Positions 1 to 6,284 of a stretch of DNA of 9,727 nucleotides are shown here, in pieces. The DNA comes from an uncultured Eubacteriales bacterium. GTDB lineage: Bacteria; Bacillota; Clostridia; Oscillospirales; Acutalibacteraceae. The notes beneath the pieces are model-generated. The model did not search any database and had not been told where the DNA came from. It was given only the letters and a program-made list of their open reading frames with translations. The position numbers and the translations under genes were made by a program. The stretch lies in contig CAKUAQ010000057.1 of NCBI GenBank assembly GCA_934636435.1, positions 1 to 9,727 of the forward strand, in the 5' to 3' direction. The first letter of the stretch is position 1. Each line of letters opens with the position of its first letter.

Positions 1-89
1 CCGCCTGCAATTCACAGACGGCAAGCCCTTTCGGCTGCTTGCGCAATTTTTGCTGAAAGTATTTGTCTACCTTTTTGGGGGGTCACTTC
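1..89. repeat. IS3-family-like terminal sequence / IS remnant (partial)
   Basis: Read on the minus strand from 89 downward, the sequence begins TGAAGTGACCCCCCAAAAAG and continues with GTAGACAAA. This resembles the terminal inverted repeats of many IS3-family elements (pattern TGAACTGACCCCCAAAAAGTTAGACA), as remembered from that family. If it is such an end, the element extends leftward out of the window and its boundary lies about 40 bp past the secG stop. No transposase reading frame can be recognised in the 60 bases visible inside the boundary. A short GC stem (GCAAGC at 21-26 with GCTTGC at 37-42) followed by a T run lies within it. It could instead be a non-mobile dispersed repeat. Confidence 0.4.
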
Positions 90-129
90 AAAATTGACCA
101 GACGGCTTTTTGTCTTAACCGATGAGCTC

Positions 130-426
130 TCAGCCTGCCGCATTGCTGACGGCAGAAGCCGCCTCTTTCAGCGCCGTGGGGTTGAGGAACTTGGTGATGA
201 GCATACCGCCCAGCACCAACACGAAAAACACAATGGCGATCACCTTTGTCCACTTGGCCAGACGGCTGTCCCAGGTCTTAGCACGACCCTTGTCCATGAA
301 AGAATCCGCCGCACCGGAGATGACGCCCAGATTCGCCTGACTCCCCTCCTGGAACAGCACCACCGCGATGATCAGCAACGAGAAAACGATCAGCACTCCG
401 CCGATAATATACTCAAAAACAGACAT
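130..426 (-). CDS. secG: SecG, preprotein translocase subunit
   Basis: SecG is the small auxiliary subunit of the SecYEG channel. It sits in the cytoplasmic membrane and assists SecA-driven export. The 98-residue product has the family layout: a hydrophobic helix at about residues 5-25, a conserved cytoplasmic loop starting QEGSQANLG (26-34) with the typical G-rich stretch, then a second helix at about 60-80 and a short polar tail. The start at 426 is supported by GGAGG (437-441) ten bases upstream. The gene stands alone and is divergent from the topoisomerase operon. In many Firmicutes secG is followed by rnr and smpB; here an IS-like sequence follows within about 40 bp, so that neighbourhood is not visible. 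No T-rich terminator is seen after the stop. Confidence 0.95.
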   Translation of the reverse strand: MSVFEYIIGGVLIVFSLLIIAVVLFQEGSQANLGVISGAADSFMDKGRAKTWDSRLAKWTKVIAIVFFVLVLGGMLITKFLNPTALKEAASAVSNAAG

Positions 427-468
427 TTTCTTTCAACCTCCAGATATGATTACAAAAGGTACTCGACT

Positions 469-497
469 ATAATACCACAAGCCGATGGAAAAAGCAA
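469..497 (-). promoter_or_regulatory. Sigma-A promoter for secG
   Basis: On the minus strand, TTGCTT (492-497) and TATTAT (469-474) are separated by exactly 17 bases. The base pair TG lies one base upstream of the -10, giving an extended -10 element. Transcription would start near 462 and leave a leader of about 35 bases before the secG ATG, which contains its GGAGG site. Confidence 0.7.
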
Positions 498-535
498 GAA
501 AAATTTTTCGGTATCTGTCAACCGCGGTCAATGGT

Positions 536-582
536 CGGCAGCGCCGGTCCGGGAAGTATTTTTCGGTGCTTTACCGCTGCCG
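536..582. repeat. 8-bp inverted repeat upstream of the topoisomerase promoter
   Basis: CGGCAGCG (536-543) and CGCTGCCG (575-582) are perfect inverted copies separated by 31 bases. They end three bases before the -35 hexamer of the topoisomerase operon. A 10-base direct repeat, ATTTTTCGGT, occurs at 503-512 and 558-567 in the same divergent promoter region, and ACCGCGGT at 521-528 is a small palindrome. They could be binding sites for a regulator of either divergent gene; nothing identifies one. Confidence 0.35.
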
Positions 583-585
583 GAC

Positions 586-614
586 TTGACACGGCAACAA
601 AATGTGGGTAAAAT
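586..614 (+). promoter_or_regulatory. Near-consensus sigma-A promoter for the parE-parC operon
   Basis: A perfect TTGACA (586-591) is followed after 17 bases by TAAAAT (609-614), five of six matches to the -10 consensus. Transcription should start around 621 and give a leader of roughly 58 bases before the ATG at 679. The strength of both hexamers suggests constitutive, fairly strong expression. Confidence 0.85.
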
Positions 615-678
615 GTATAAGAATGACCACAGGATACAGTATAGCTGTATAGACTGAAGAAAGAGGATGAGGTGTCTC

Positions 679-2646
679 ATGGCTGCAAAGAAGCCCGCAT
701 ACGATAATGAGAGCATCACCGCCCTCAAGGGCGCCGACCGGGTGCGGAAACGCCCCGGCGTGATGTTCGGTTCCGACGGCTTGGAGGGGTGCGAACACGC
801 CGTCTTTGAAATTCTCTCCAACTCGGTGGACGAGGCACGGGCCGGCTACGGTTCCCGCATCGTCATCACCCATTACGAGGACGATTCCATTGAGGTGCAG
901 GATTTCGGGCGGGGCGTGCCGGTGGATTTCAACCAGAAGGAGCAGCGGTATAACTGGGAGCTGATTTTCTGCGAGCTGTATGCCGGCGGCAAGTACGACA
1001 CCGACGATTATACGCTGGGTCTGAACGGGCTGGGCGCCTGCGCCACCCAGTACGCCTCCGAATATATGGATGTGGAGGTCAAGCGGGACGGTTTCCTGTA
1101 TTCTCTTCATTTTGAGCACGGCGAAAATGTGGGCGGGTTGAAAAAGGAGCCCTACGCCAAAAAAGACACCGGCACCCGCATCCGGTTTAAGCCGGATATT
1201 CAGGTTTTCACCGACATCACGGTGCCCACGGAGTATTTTGACGACACTCTGCGACGGCAGGCCATCGTCAATCCGGGGCTGCTGTTCCATTTCCGCACCC
1301 AGCAGGGGCGCAGCTATGAAGAAAAAGACTATCTCTACGAGCACGGCATTGCCGATTATGTGCAGGAGCTGACCGGAGAGAACGGTCTGACGGCGGTGCA
1401 GAGCTGGTCGGCGGAGCGTACCGGCCGGGACCGGGCAGACAAACCGGAGTATAAGGTCAAGCTCAATGTGGCGCTATGCGTCTCCAACAAGGTCAACCTG
1501 CTGGAATACTACCATAACTCCAGCTGGCTGGAGCACGGCGGCTCCCCGGATAAGGCGGTGCGCAGCGCCTTTGTGTCCGAGGTGGACGGATATCTGCGGA
1601 AAAACGGCAAGTATCTGAAGAATGAGAGCAAGATCACCTTCCAGGATATTCAGGATTGTCTGGTGCTGGTGTCTTCGTCCTTCTCCACCCAGACCTCCTA
1701 TGAAAACCAGACCAAAAAGGCCATCAATAACAAGTTCATCCAGGAAGCCATGACCGAGTTTCTGCGGCACAATCTGGAGGTCTATTTTATCGAGAATAAA
1801 ATGGACGCGGACAAGCTGTGCGAGCAGGTGCTGATTAACAAACGCAGTCGGGAAAAGGCAGAAAGCACCCGGCTTAATCTGAAAAAGACCTTGCAGAGCA
1901 GCAGCGATCTGGCGTCCCGGGTGCCGGGGTTTTTGGATTGTCGCAGCCGGGATGTGCAGGTGCGGGAGCTGTTCATCGTGGAGGGTAAATCCGCTATGGG
2001 CGCCTGTGTGCAGGCGCGGGATTCGGAATTCCAGGCGGTCATTCCGGTGCGCGGTAAAATCCTCAACTGTCTGAAAGCGGAATACGATAAGATATTTAAG
2101 AGCGAGATCATTGTCAACCTGCTGAAGGTGATGGGCTGCGGTGTTGAGGTGCGCGCCAAGGCAAATAAAAACCTGGCGACCTTTGATTTGACGGCGCTAC
2201 GGTTCAACAAAATCATTATCTGCACCGATGCGGATGTGGACGGTTTCCAGATCCGCACGCTGATTCTGGCGATGCTGTACCGGCTGACCCCTACCCTTAT
2301 CGAGCAGGGATACGTCTATATTGCGGAAACGCCGCTCTATGAGATCAATACAAAGACGGACACCTACTTTGCCTATAATGACCGGGAGAAAGCCGAGGTA
2401 CTGGCGCAGATCAAGGGGCAAAAATACACCATCCAGCGCTCCAAGGGACTGGGCGAAAACGAGGCGGATATGATGTCGTTGACCACCATGAACCCCGCCA
2501 CCCGACGGCTGGTAAAAGTCAATCCCACCGATGTGGAGGAGACGGCGCAGGTATTCGATGTGCTGCTGGGCGACGATCTGGACGGGCGCAAACGCATCAT
2601 CGCCGAGCGGGGCGCCGATTATCTGGATATGCTGGATCTGGAGTAA
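679..2646 (+). CDS. parE: Type IIA topoisomerase subunit B (ParE-like, second gyrase/topo IV type)
   Basis: ATPase subunit of a type IIA topoisomerase; with the next gene's product it would form an A2B2 enzyme that passes one DNA duplex through another. The 655-residue protein shows the GHKL fold: EILSNSVDEA (44-53, catalytic Glu44 and Asn48), DFGRG (75-79, Asp75 for adenine), GLNGLGA (114-120), TGTRIRFKP (164-172) and QTK (344-346). The TOPRIM half has VEGKSAMG (434-441, Glu435), PVRGKIL (456-462), DADVDG (517-522) and SKGLGENE. Length fits ParE or short GyrB. The canonical EGDSAGG motif is altered to EGKSAMG. An in-frame ATG at 667 exists, but the 679 start has GAGGTG just upstream and gives an N-terminus MAAKK matching the partner protein. 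It is divergent enough from typical GyrB to be a second-type enzyme; the ParE label is an inference. Confidence 0.85.
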   Translation: MAAKKPAYDNESITALKGADRVRKRPGVMFGSDGLEGCEHAVFEILSNSVDEARAGYGSRIVITHYEDDSIEVQDFGRGVPVDFNQKEQRYNWELIFCELYAGGKYDTDDYTLGLNGLGACATQYASEYMDVEVKRDGFLYSLHFEHGENVGGLKKEPYAKKDTGTRIRFKPDIQVFTDITVPTEYFDDTLRRQAIVNPGLLFHFRTQQGRSYEEKDYLYEHGIADYVQELTGENGLTAVQSWSAERTGRDRADKPEYKVKLNVALCVSNKVNLLEYYHNSSWLEHGGSPDKAVRSAFVSEVDGYLRKNGKYLKNESKITFQDIQDCLVLVSSSFSTQTSYENQTKKAINNKFIQEAMTEFLRHNLEVYFIENKMDADKLCEQVLINKRSREKAESTRLNLKKTLQSSSDLASRVPGFLDCRSRDVQVRELFIVEGKSAMGACVQARDSEFQAVIPVRGKILNCLKAEYDKIFKSEIIVNLLKVMGCGVEVRAKANKNLATFDLTALRFNKIIICTDADVDGFQIRTLILAMLYRLTPTLIEQGYVYIAETPLYEINTKTDTYFAYNDREKAEVLAQIKGQKYTIQRSKGLGENEADMMSLTTMNPATRRLVKVNPTDVEETAQVFDVLLGDDLDGRKRIIAERGADYLDMLDLE

Positions 2647-2661
2647 GGGAGGGGAACGACA

Positions 2662-4911
2662 ATGGCTGCAAAGAAAAGCAAAAAGGACGCGGCGCCCGCC
2701 CAAAAGGGGTTGCCCTCCAACGCACATATCAGCGGAGCAGGCGAGGTGGAGCAGCAGATCATCACCGACACGCTGCGGGAAAACTATATGCCCTACGCCA
2801 TGAGCGTGATCATGTCCCGGGCCATTCCCGAGATCGACGGCTTTAAGCCCTCCCACCGGAAGCTGCTCTATACCATGTACAAGATGGGGCTGCTTCAGGG
2901 CGGGCTGGTGAAATCCGCCAACATTGCCGGACAGACCATGAAACTCAATCCTCACGGCGACGCGGCCATCTACGATACGATGGTGCGTCTGTCCCGGGGC
3001 AACGAGGCGCTGTTGCATCCCTATGTGGAGTCCAAGGGCAACTTCGGTAAAGCCTACTCCACCGATATGGAGTGCGCCGCCTCCCGCTATACCGAGGCAA
3101 AATTGGCGCCTATCGCCGCCGAGCTGTTCCGGGATATCGACAAGGACACGGTGGATTTTGCCGACAACTATGACGCCACCATGAAGGAGCCGACCCTGCT
3201 GCCGGTGACCTTCCCCTCCATTTTGGTGAACAACAATCTGGGCATCGCCGTTGGTATGGCCAGCAACATCTGCTCCTTTAATCTGGCGGAGGTTTGCGAG
3301 ACCACGGTGGCACTCATCAAGGATCCGGAGCACGATCTGCTGTCTACGCTGAAAGCGCCGGATTTCCCCGGCGGCGGACGGCTCATCTATGACCGGGCGC
3401 TGCTGCAGCGCATCTACGATACCGGGCGGGGCAGCGTGCGGGTACGGGCGGTGTATACCTACGATAAGGAGCATAACTGTATCGACGTGACCGAGATCCC
3501 CTATTCCACCACCATTGAGGCGATTATCGCCAAGGTAGCGGAGCTCTCCAAGGCAGGCAAGCTGAAAGAGGTCAACGATATCCGCAACGAAACCGATCTG
3601 AACGGCCTGAAAATCACCATCGACCTCAAGCGGGGCACCGATCCGGACAAGCTGATGAATAAGCTGTTCGCCTCAACGCCGCTGGAGGACTCCTTCGGCT
3701 GCAATTTCAACGTCCTGATTGGCGGCGTGCCCCAGGTGATGAGCGTGCGGGGGCTGCTGGAGGAATGGATCGCCTTCCGGATGAGCTGTGTGGAACGGCG
3801 CACCTATTTCGATCTGTCAAAGGCGAAGGAGAAGCTCCACCTGCTGAAAGGGCTGGAAAAAATCCTGCTGGATATTGACAAGGCCATCCGCATCGTCCGG
3901 GAGACCGACGAGGAGGCGGAGGTGGTGCCGAACCTGATGATCGGCTTCGGCATCGACCAGATTCAGGCGGAATATGTGGCGGAGATCAAGCTGCGTCATC
4001 TCAACCGGGAATACATCATGAAACGGTTGGACGATGTGGCGGATCTGGAAAAAACGGTGGCGGAGCTGGAGAATATTCTGTCCTCCAAGAACCGCATTCG
4101 CCGAATCCTTATAGACGAGCTGCAGGCGGTGGCGAAGAAATACGGCCAGCCCCGGCGCACCCAGCTGATCTACGCCGCCGACATCGAAGAGGCACAGGCC
4201 GAGGAGGAGGAGATCCCCGACTATCCCTGCACCCTGTTCTTCACGAAGGAGGGCTATTTCAAGAAGATCACTCCTCAGTCGCTGCGCATGAGCGGCGAGC
4301 AGAAGCTCAAAGAAGGGGACGAGATCGTAGATGCCATCGAAACCTCCAACACCCGGGAGCTGCTGTTCTTCTCGGACAAGGGTAATGTATATAAGAGCCG
4401 GGCAGCGGATTTCAAGGATACCAAGGCCAGCGTGATGGGCGACTATATTCCCTCCAAGCTGGGCTTCGACGAGGGCGAAAATGCCATCTATATGGCGGTG
4501 GTGTCCGAATACACCGGCTATATGCTGTTCTTCTTTGAAAACGGCAAGGCGGCCAAAGTGGACATGAGCGCCTATGCCACCAAGACGAACCGGCGCAAGC
4601 TGGTGGGCGCTTACAGTGACAAGTCGCCGCTGGTAGCACTATTCCACGTGCCGGAGGACGGGGAATACCTGCTGACCGCCACCTCCGGACGGCGGCTGCT
4701 GGTGCATACCGGTGCCATCTCCGCCAAGACCACCCGCAACACCATCGGCGTACAGGTGATGACCTTAAAGGGTCGGCATACGCTGCAGAGCGTTGCGCCC
4801 TATACCGAGGGAACGCTGACCAAGGAGAGCCGCTATCGCACCCGGTCGCTGCCGGCGGCGGGCGCGATGCCCCAGGCGGAGGACTTCGGAGAACAAATGA
4901 CGCTGCTGTAA
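2662..4911 (+). CDS. parC: Type IIA topoisomerase subunit A (ParC-like, second gyrase/topo IV type)
   Basis: DNA breakage-reunion subunit partnering the preceding gene. After a Lys/Ala-rich N-terminal tail of about 28 residues, the winged-helix domain carries FKPSHRK (61-67), NPHGDAAIYD (96-105) and SRYTEAK (141-147), in which Tyr143 is the nucleophile and Arg142 its partner. Tower and coiled-coil regions follow to about 500, then a C-terminal beta-propeller-type repeat region (about 520-715) with recurring LFF/Y..G...K strands. No GyrA box (QRRGGKG) is present, so true gyrase supercoiling is unlikely and a topoisomerase IV-like decatenase is favoured. The gap after the ParE stop is 15 bases and contains GGGAGGGG seven bases before the ATG, so the two genes are one operon. 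The position equivalent to E. coli GyrA Ser83 is Ala101. The 749-residue length fits ParC. Confidence 0.87.
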   Translation: MAAKKSKKDAAPAQKGLPSNAHISGAGEVEQQIITDTLRENYMPYAMSVIMSRAIPEIDGFKPSHRKLLYTMYKMGLLQGGLVKSANIAGQTMKLNPHGDAAIYDTMVRLSRGNEALLHPYVESKGNFGKAYSTDMECAASRYTEAKLAPIAAELFRDIDKDTVDFADNYDATMKEPTLLPVTFPSILVNNNLGIAVGMASNICSFNLAEVCETTVALIKDPEHDLLSTLKAPDFPGGGRLIYDRALLQRIYDTGRGSVRVRAVYTYDKEHNCIDVTEIPYSTTIEAIIAKVAELSKAGKLKEVNDIRNETDLNGLKITIDLKRGTDPDKLMNKLFASTPLEDSFGCNFNVLIGGVPQVMSVRGLLEEWIAFRMSCVERRTYFDLSKAKEKLHLLKGLEKILLDIDKAIRIVRETDEEAEVVPNLMIGFGIDQIQAEYVAEIKLRHLNREYIMKRLDDVADLEKTVAELENILSSKNRIRRILIDELQAVAKKYGQPRRTQLIYAADIEEAQAEEEEIPDYPCTLFFTKEGYFKKITPQSLRMSGEQKLKEGDEIVDAIETSNTRELLFFSDKGNVYKSRAADFKDTKASVMGDYIPSKLGFDEGENAIYMAVVSEYTGYMLFFFENGKAAKVDMSAYATKTNRRKLVGAYSDKSPLVALFHVPEDGEYLLTATSGRRLLVHTGAISAKTTRNTIGVQVMTLKGRHTLQSVAPYTEGTLTKESRYRTRSLPAAGAMPQAEDFGEQMTLL

Positions 4912-4926
4912 GGCAAAATTTCTATC

Positions 4927-4961
4927 AGAGCCGGTATTGCCCGTCTGGCAATACCGGCTCT
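4927..4961. terminator. Perfect 15-bp stem-loop after parC
   Basis: AGAGCCGGTATTGCC (4927-4941) pairs perfectly with GGCAATACCGGCTCT (4947-4961) around the five-base loop CGTCT. It starts 15 bases after the parC stop. Neither strand has a good T run immediately after it, so it may work as a weak terminator or as an mRNA 3'-end stabiliser for the topoisomerase operon. Confidence 0.6.
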
Positions 4962-4962
4962 T

Positions 4963-5033
4963 GCAAAAAGAAAACCGCTGCCGGTGAGATGACCCTTCGT
5001 CATGCTCCATCGGGGCGGTTTCCGGCAGCGGTT
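4963..5033 (-). terminator. Intrinsic-terminator-like hairpin reading on the minus strand
   Basis: AACCGCTGCCGG (4973-4984) and CCGGCAGCGGTT (5022-5033) form a 12-bp stem. The 37-base loop holds a second hairpin (ATGAC 4989-4993, GTCAT 4999-5003). On the minus strand the stem is followed by TTCTTTTTGC, a proper U-rich tail; on the plus strand it is not. No minus-strand gene is visible just upstream, so what it ends is unclear. Confidence 0.45.
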
Positions 5034-5211
5034 ACGGCAAACGCACGGAACAATAACCGTTGCTGATGGTAGTATGCTGCGATAGGCCGAAAATATTCGG
5101 ATGTTTTGCGGAATTTGTTTCCGGCCACACAGCCAATGACAGCAGAGACAAAATTTCGCAGGCCATAGCAACAAATCTGCGCAATTTTTGGTAAAATCCG
5201 GCTATTTTCCC
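5034..5211. other. Non-coding gap with imperfect stem-loops
   Basis: No convincing gene lies between the parC hairpins and the next promoter. TGCGGAATTT (5107-5116) pairs with AAATTTCGCA (5151-5160), extended inward by GTTTC (5117-5121) with GAGAC (5145-5149) across one bulged A. An alternative pairing uses ATTTGTT (5113-5119) with AACAAAT (5170-5176). A small CCGAA/TTCGG stem lies at 5087-5100. The open frames on both strands here have no recognisable protein and no ribosome binding site. Confidence 0.4.
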
Positions 5212-5240
5212 TTGATTTTGTCCAAAAAAGCGGGTATAAT
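5212..5240 (+). promoter_or_regulatory. Sigma-A promoter for the cupin-dtxR operon
   Basis: TTGATT (5212-5217) and a perfect TATAAT (5235-5240) are separated by 17 bases. Transcription should start near 5247, leaving about 28 bases of leader containing AGGAAAGGTGG (5257-5265 region) before the ATG at 5275. This excludes the upstream in-frame ATG at 5188 as the start. No clear operator palindrome overlaps the promoter. Confidence 0.82.
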
Positions 5241-5274
5241 AACAGCAGATTCCATAGGAAAGGTGGTTTTTTCG

Positions 5275-5736
5275 ATGATTCTGGATCAGGTCGCCAACGC
5301 TTCCTGCTACTACGGACTGGATTCCATCTGGCAGCACGCCCTGCGTACCATGGAGACCTGTCGGGAGGCCGACTTTGCCGACGGCAGCCGTATAGACGAC
5401 CGGGGAATCCGGTTCCTGCCGTCTGCCTATGAGACGCGCTATCCTGCCGGGTGCTCTTTGGAAGCCCATCGGCTGTATGCCGATCTGGTGTTTCTGCTGG
5501 AGGGAGAAGAAACCATCTATTATAAACCCACGGCCGCTCTGCGCCGCATCACCGAGGAATACGACGCCGACCGGGACGTTCTGCTGGCCGATCTGGACAG
5601 GGATGCCATCCCGATCATCTTAAAGCCGGGCTACTTTGCCATATTCATGCCCCAGGACGCTCACTGTCCCGGCTGCGTCAGCGGTGCGCCGCGCCCGGTG
5701 CGCAAGATAGTCATAAAAGTGCCCGTCGGGGAATGA
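5275..5736 (+). CDS. YhcH/YjgK/YiaL-family (TabA/EbgC) cupin
   Basis: A 153-residue protein of the DUF386 family, whose members are single-domain cupins of about 150 residues (TabA, EbgC, YhcH, YiaL in E. coli). They are linked to sugar and sialic-acid metabolism, beta-galactosidase assembly or biofilm control; the reaction is mostly undefined. Family signatures seen: EAHRLYADLVFLLEGEE (63-79, with Glu63, His65 and Asp70), MPQDAH (125-130, His130 as probable metal ligand) and the basic end VRKIVIKVPV (142-151). It is soluble, with no signal peptide. The start is set by AAAGGTGG nine bases upstream and by the promoter at 5212-5240. It is followed after 31 bases by a DtxR-family regulator, so the two are probably co-transcribed. 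The substrate cannot be inferred. Confidence 0.85.
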   Translation: MILDQVANASCYYGLDSIWQHALRTMETCREADFADGSRIDDRGIRFLPSAYETRYPAGCSLEAHRLYADLVFLLEGEETIYYKPTAALRRITEEYDADRDVLLADLDRDAIPIILKPGYFAIFMPQDAHCPGCVSGAPRPVRKIVIKVPVGE

Positions 5737-5767
5737 GTCTGCCCGACAGTAAGGAGAGATACATACG

Positions 5768-6133
5768 ATGCATTTGCAGGAATCCGGTGAGATGTATCTG
5801 GAGACCATCTGGATACTCACCCGCCAACAACCCCATGTGCGCGCCATTGACGTGGGCGAGTATATGGGCTATTCCAAGCCCAGCGTCAGCCGCGCGGTCG
5901 GTCTGCTCAAATCCGGTGGTCTCATTCAGGTGGATGCGGACGGGTACATCACGCTCACCGAGGACGGTGCGGCAGTGGCCAAAAAGGTATACGAGCGTCA
6001 CACGGTGCTGTCCGCCTGTCTGGTGCGGCTGGGGGTGGATAAAGAGACTGCCGATGCCGACGCCTGCAAGATCGAGCACGTGATCAGCGACGCCACCTTT
6101 GATGCCATCAAACGGCACATCCACCGCACATAA
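5768..6133 (+). CDS. DtxR/MntR-family metal-dependent transcriptional repressor (short form)
   Basis: A 121-residue regulator with an N-terminal winged helix-turn-helix (about 1-62; recognition helix near SKPSVSRAVGLLKSGG, 36-51) and a helical dimerisation/metal-binding domain (about 70-118). It lacks the C-terminal SH3-like domain of full-length DtxR/IdeR (about 226 residues) and is somewhat shorter than B. subtilis MntR (142). Candidate ligands by alignment are Met9, Glu12, His78, Cys100, Glu103 and His104. Met9 and Cys100 correspond to DtxR Met10 and Cys102; MntR has Asp8 and Glu99 there. This points to ferrous iron rather than manganese, though it is an inference. AAGGAGAG (5751-5758) precedes the ATG. 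Its own operon, and possibly iron-transport genes elsewhere, would be targets; no operator was identified. Confidence 0.88.
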   Translation: MHLQESGEMYLETIWILTRQQPHVRAIDVGEYMGYSKPSVSRAVGLLKSGGLIQVDADGYITLTEDGAAVAKKVYERHTVLSACLVRLGVDKETADADACKIEHVISDATFDAIKRHIHRT

Positions 6134-6147
6134 ACAGTTCCTATTCC

Positions 6148-6203
6148 CGGCCATTCTGCGGTTTGTTCCTTTGGCGACAGACACAGGATGGTCGTTTTTG
6201 TTT
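6148..6203 (+). terminator. Intrinsic terminator of the cupin-dtxR operon
   Basis: CGGCCATTCTG (6148-6158) pairs with CAGGATGGTCG (6184-6194) over 11 bp with two G-T wobbles, around a 25-base loop. It is followed at once by TTTTTGTTTT (6195-6204). It begins 14 bases after the dtxR stop. Confidence 0.75.
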
Positions 6204-6254
6204 TCTGTACTTTTGTTAACCTGTGAGCGGCATCGAGGCCGTGCCAAACCGAGA

Positions 6255-6283
6255 CAGCCCGGAGCGAGAACCGCTCCGGGCTG
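6255..6283 (-). terminator. Hairpin terminator of the M23-M50 operon
   Basis: CAGCCCGGAGCG (6255-6266) and CGCTCCGGGCTG (6272-6283) form a perfect, very GC-rich 12-bp stem with a five-base loop, directly after the M50 stop codon (6285-6287). The minus-strand tail TCTCGGTTTGG is only weakly T-rich, so the stem strength must do most of the work. Together with the plus-strand terminator at 6148-6203 it separates two convergent operons. Confidence 0.65.
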
Positions 6284-6284
6284 C

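Noticed and set aside
40..52. TGCGCAATTTTTG shared between 40-52 and 5178-5190
   Set aside because: One 13-base match is about what chance allows in a window of this size, and the similarity does not extend on either side.
667..678. Upstream ATG adding four residues to ParE
   Set aside because: The 679 start has GAGGTG immediately upstream and yields MAAKK, the same N-terminus as the partner subunit; the upstream ATG overlaps that ribosome binding site.
571..1344. 257-codon minus-strand open frame over the start of parE
   Set aside because: It covers the parE promoter and ATPase domain in antisense and has no recognisable protein features.
2197..3474. 425-codon open frame on the minus strand across the parE-parC junction
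   Set aside because: It lies antisense to two well-identified genes in GC-rich DNA, shows His/Gly/Gln-rich shadow composition and has no family motif or ribosome binding site.
5188..5274. In-frame upstream ATG extending the cupin by 29 residues
   Set aside because: It lies upstream of the TTGATT/TATAAT promoter and has no ribosome binding site; family length (about 150 residues) fits the 5275 start.
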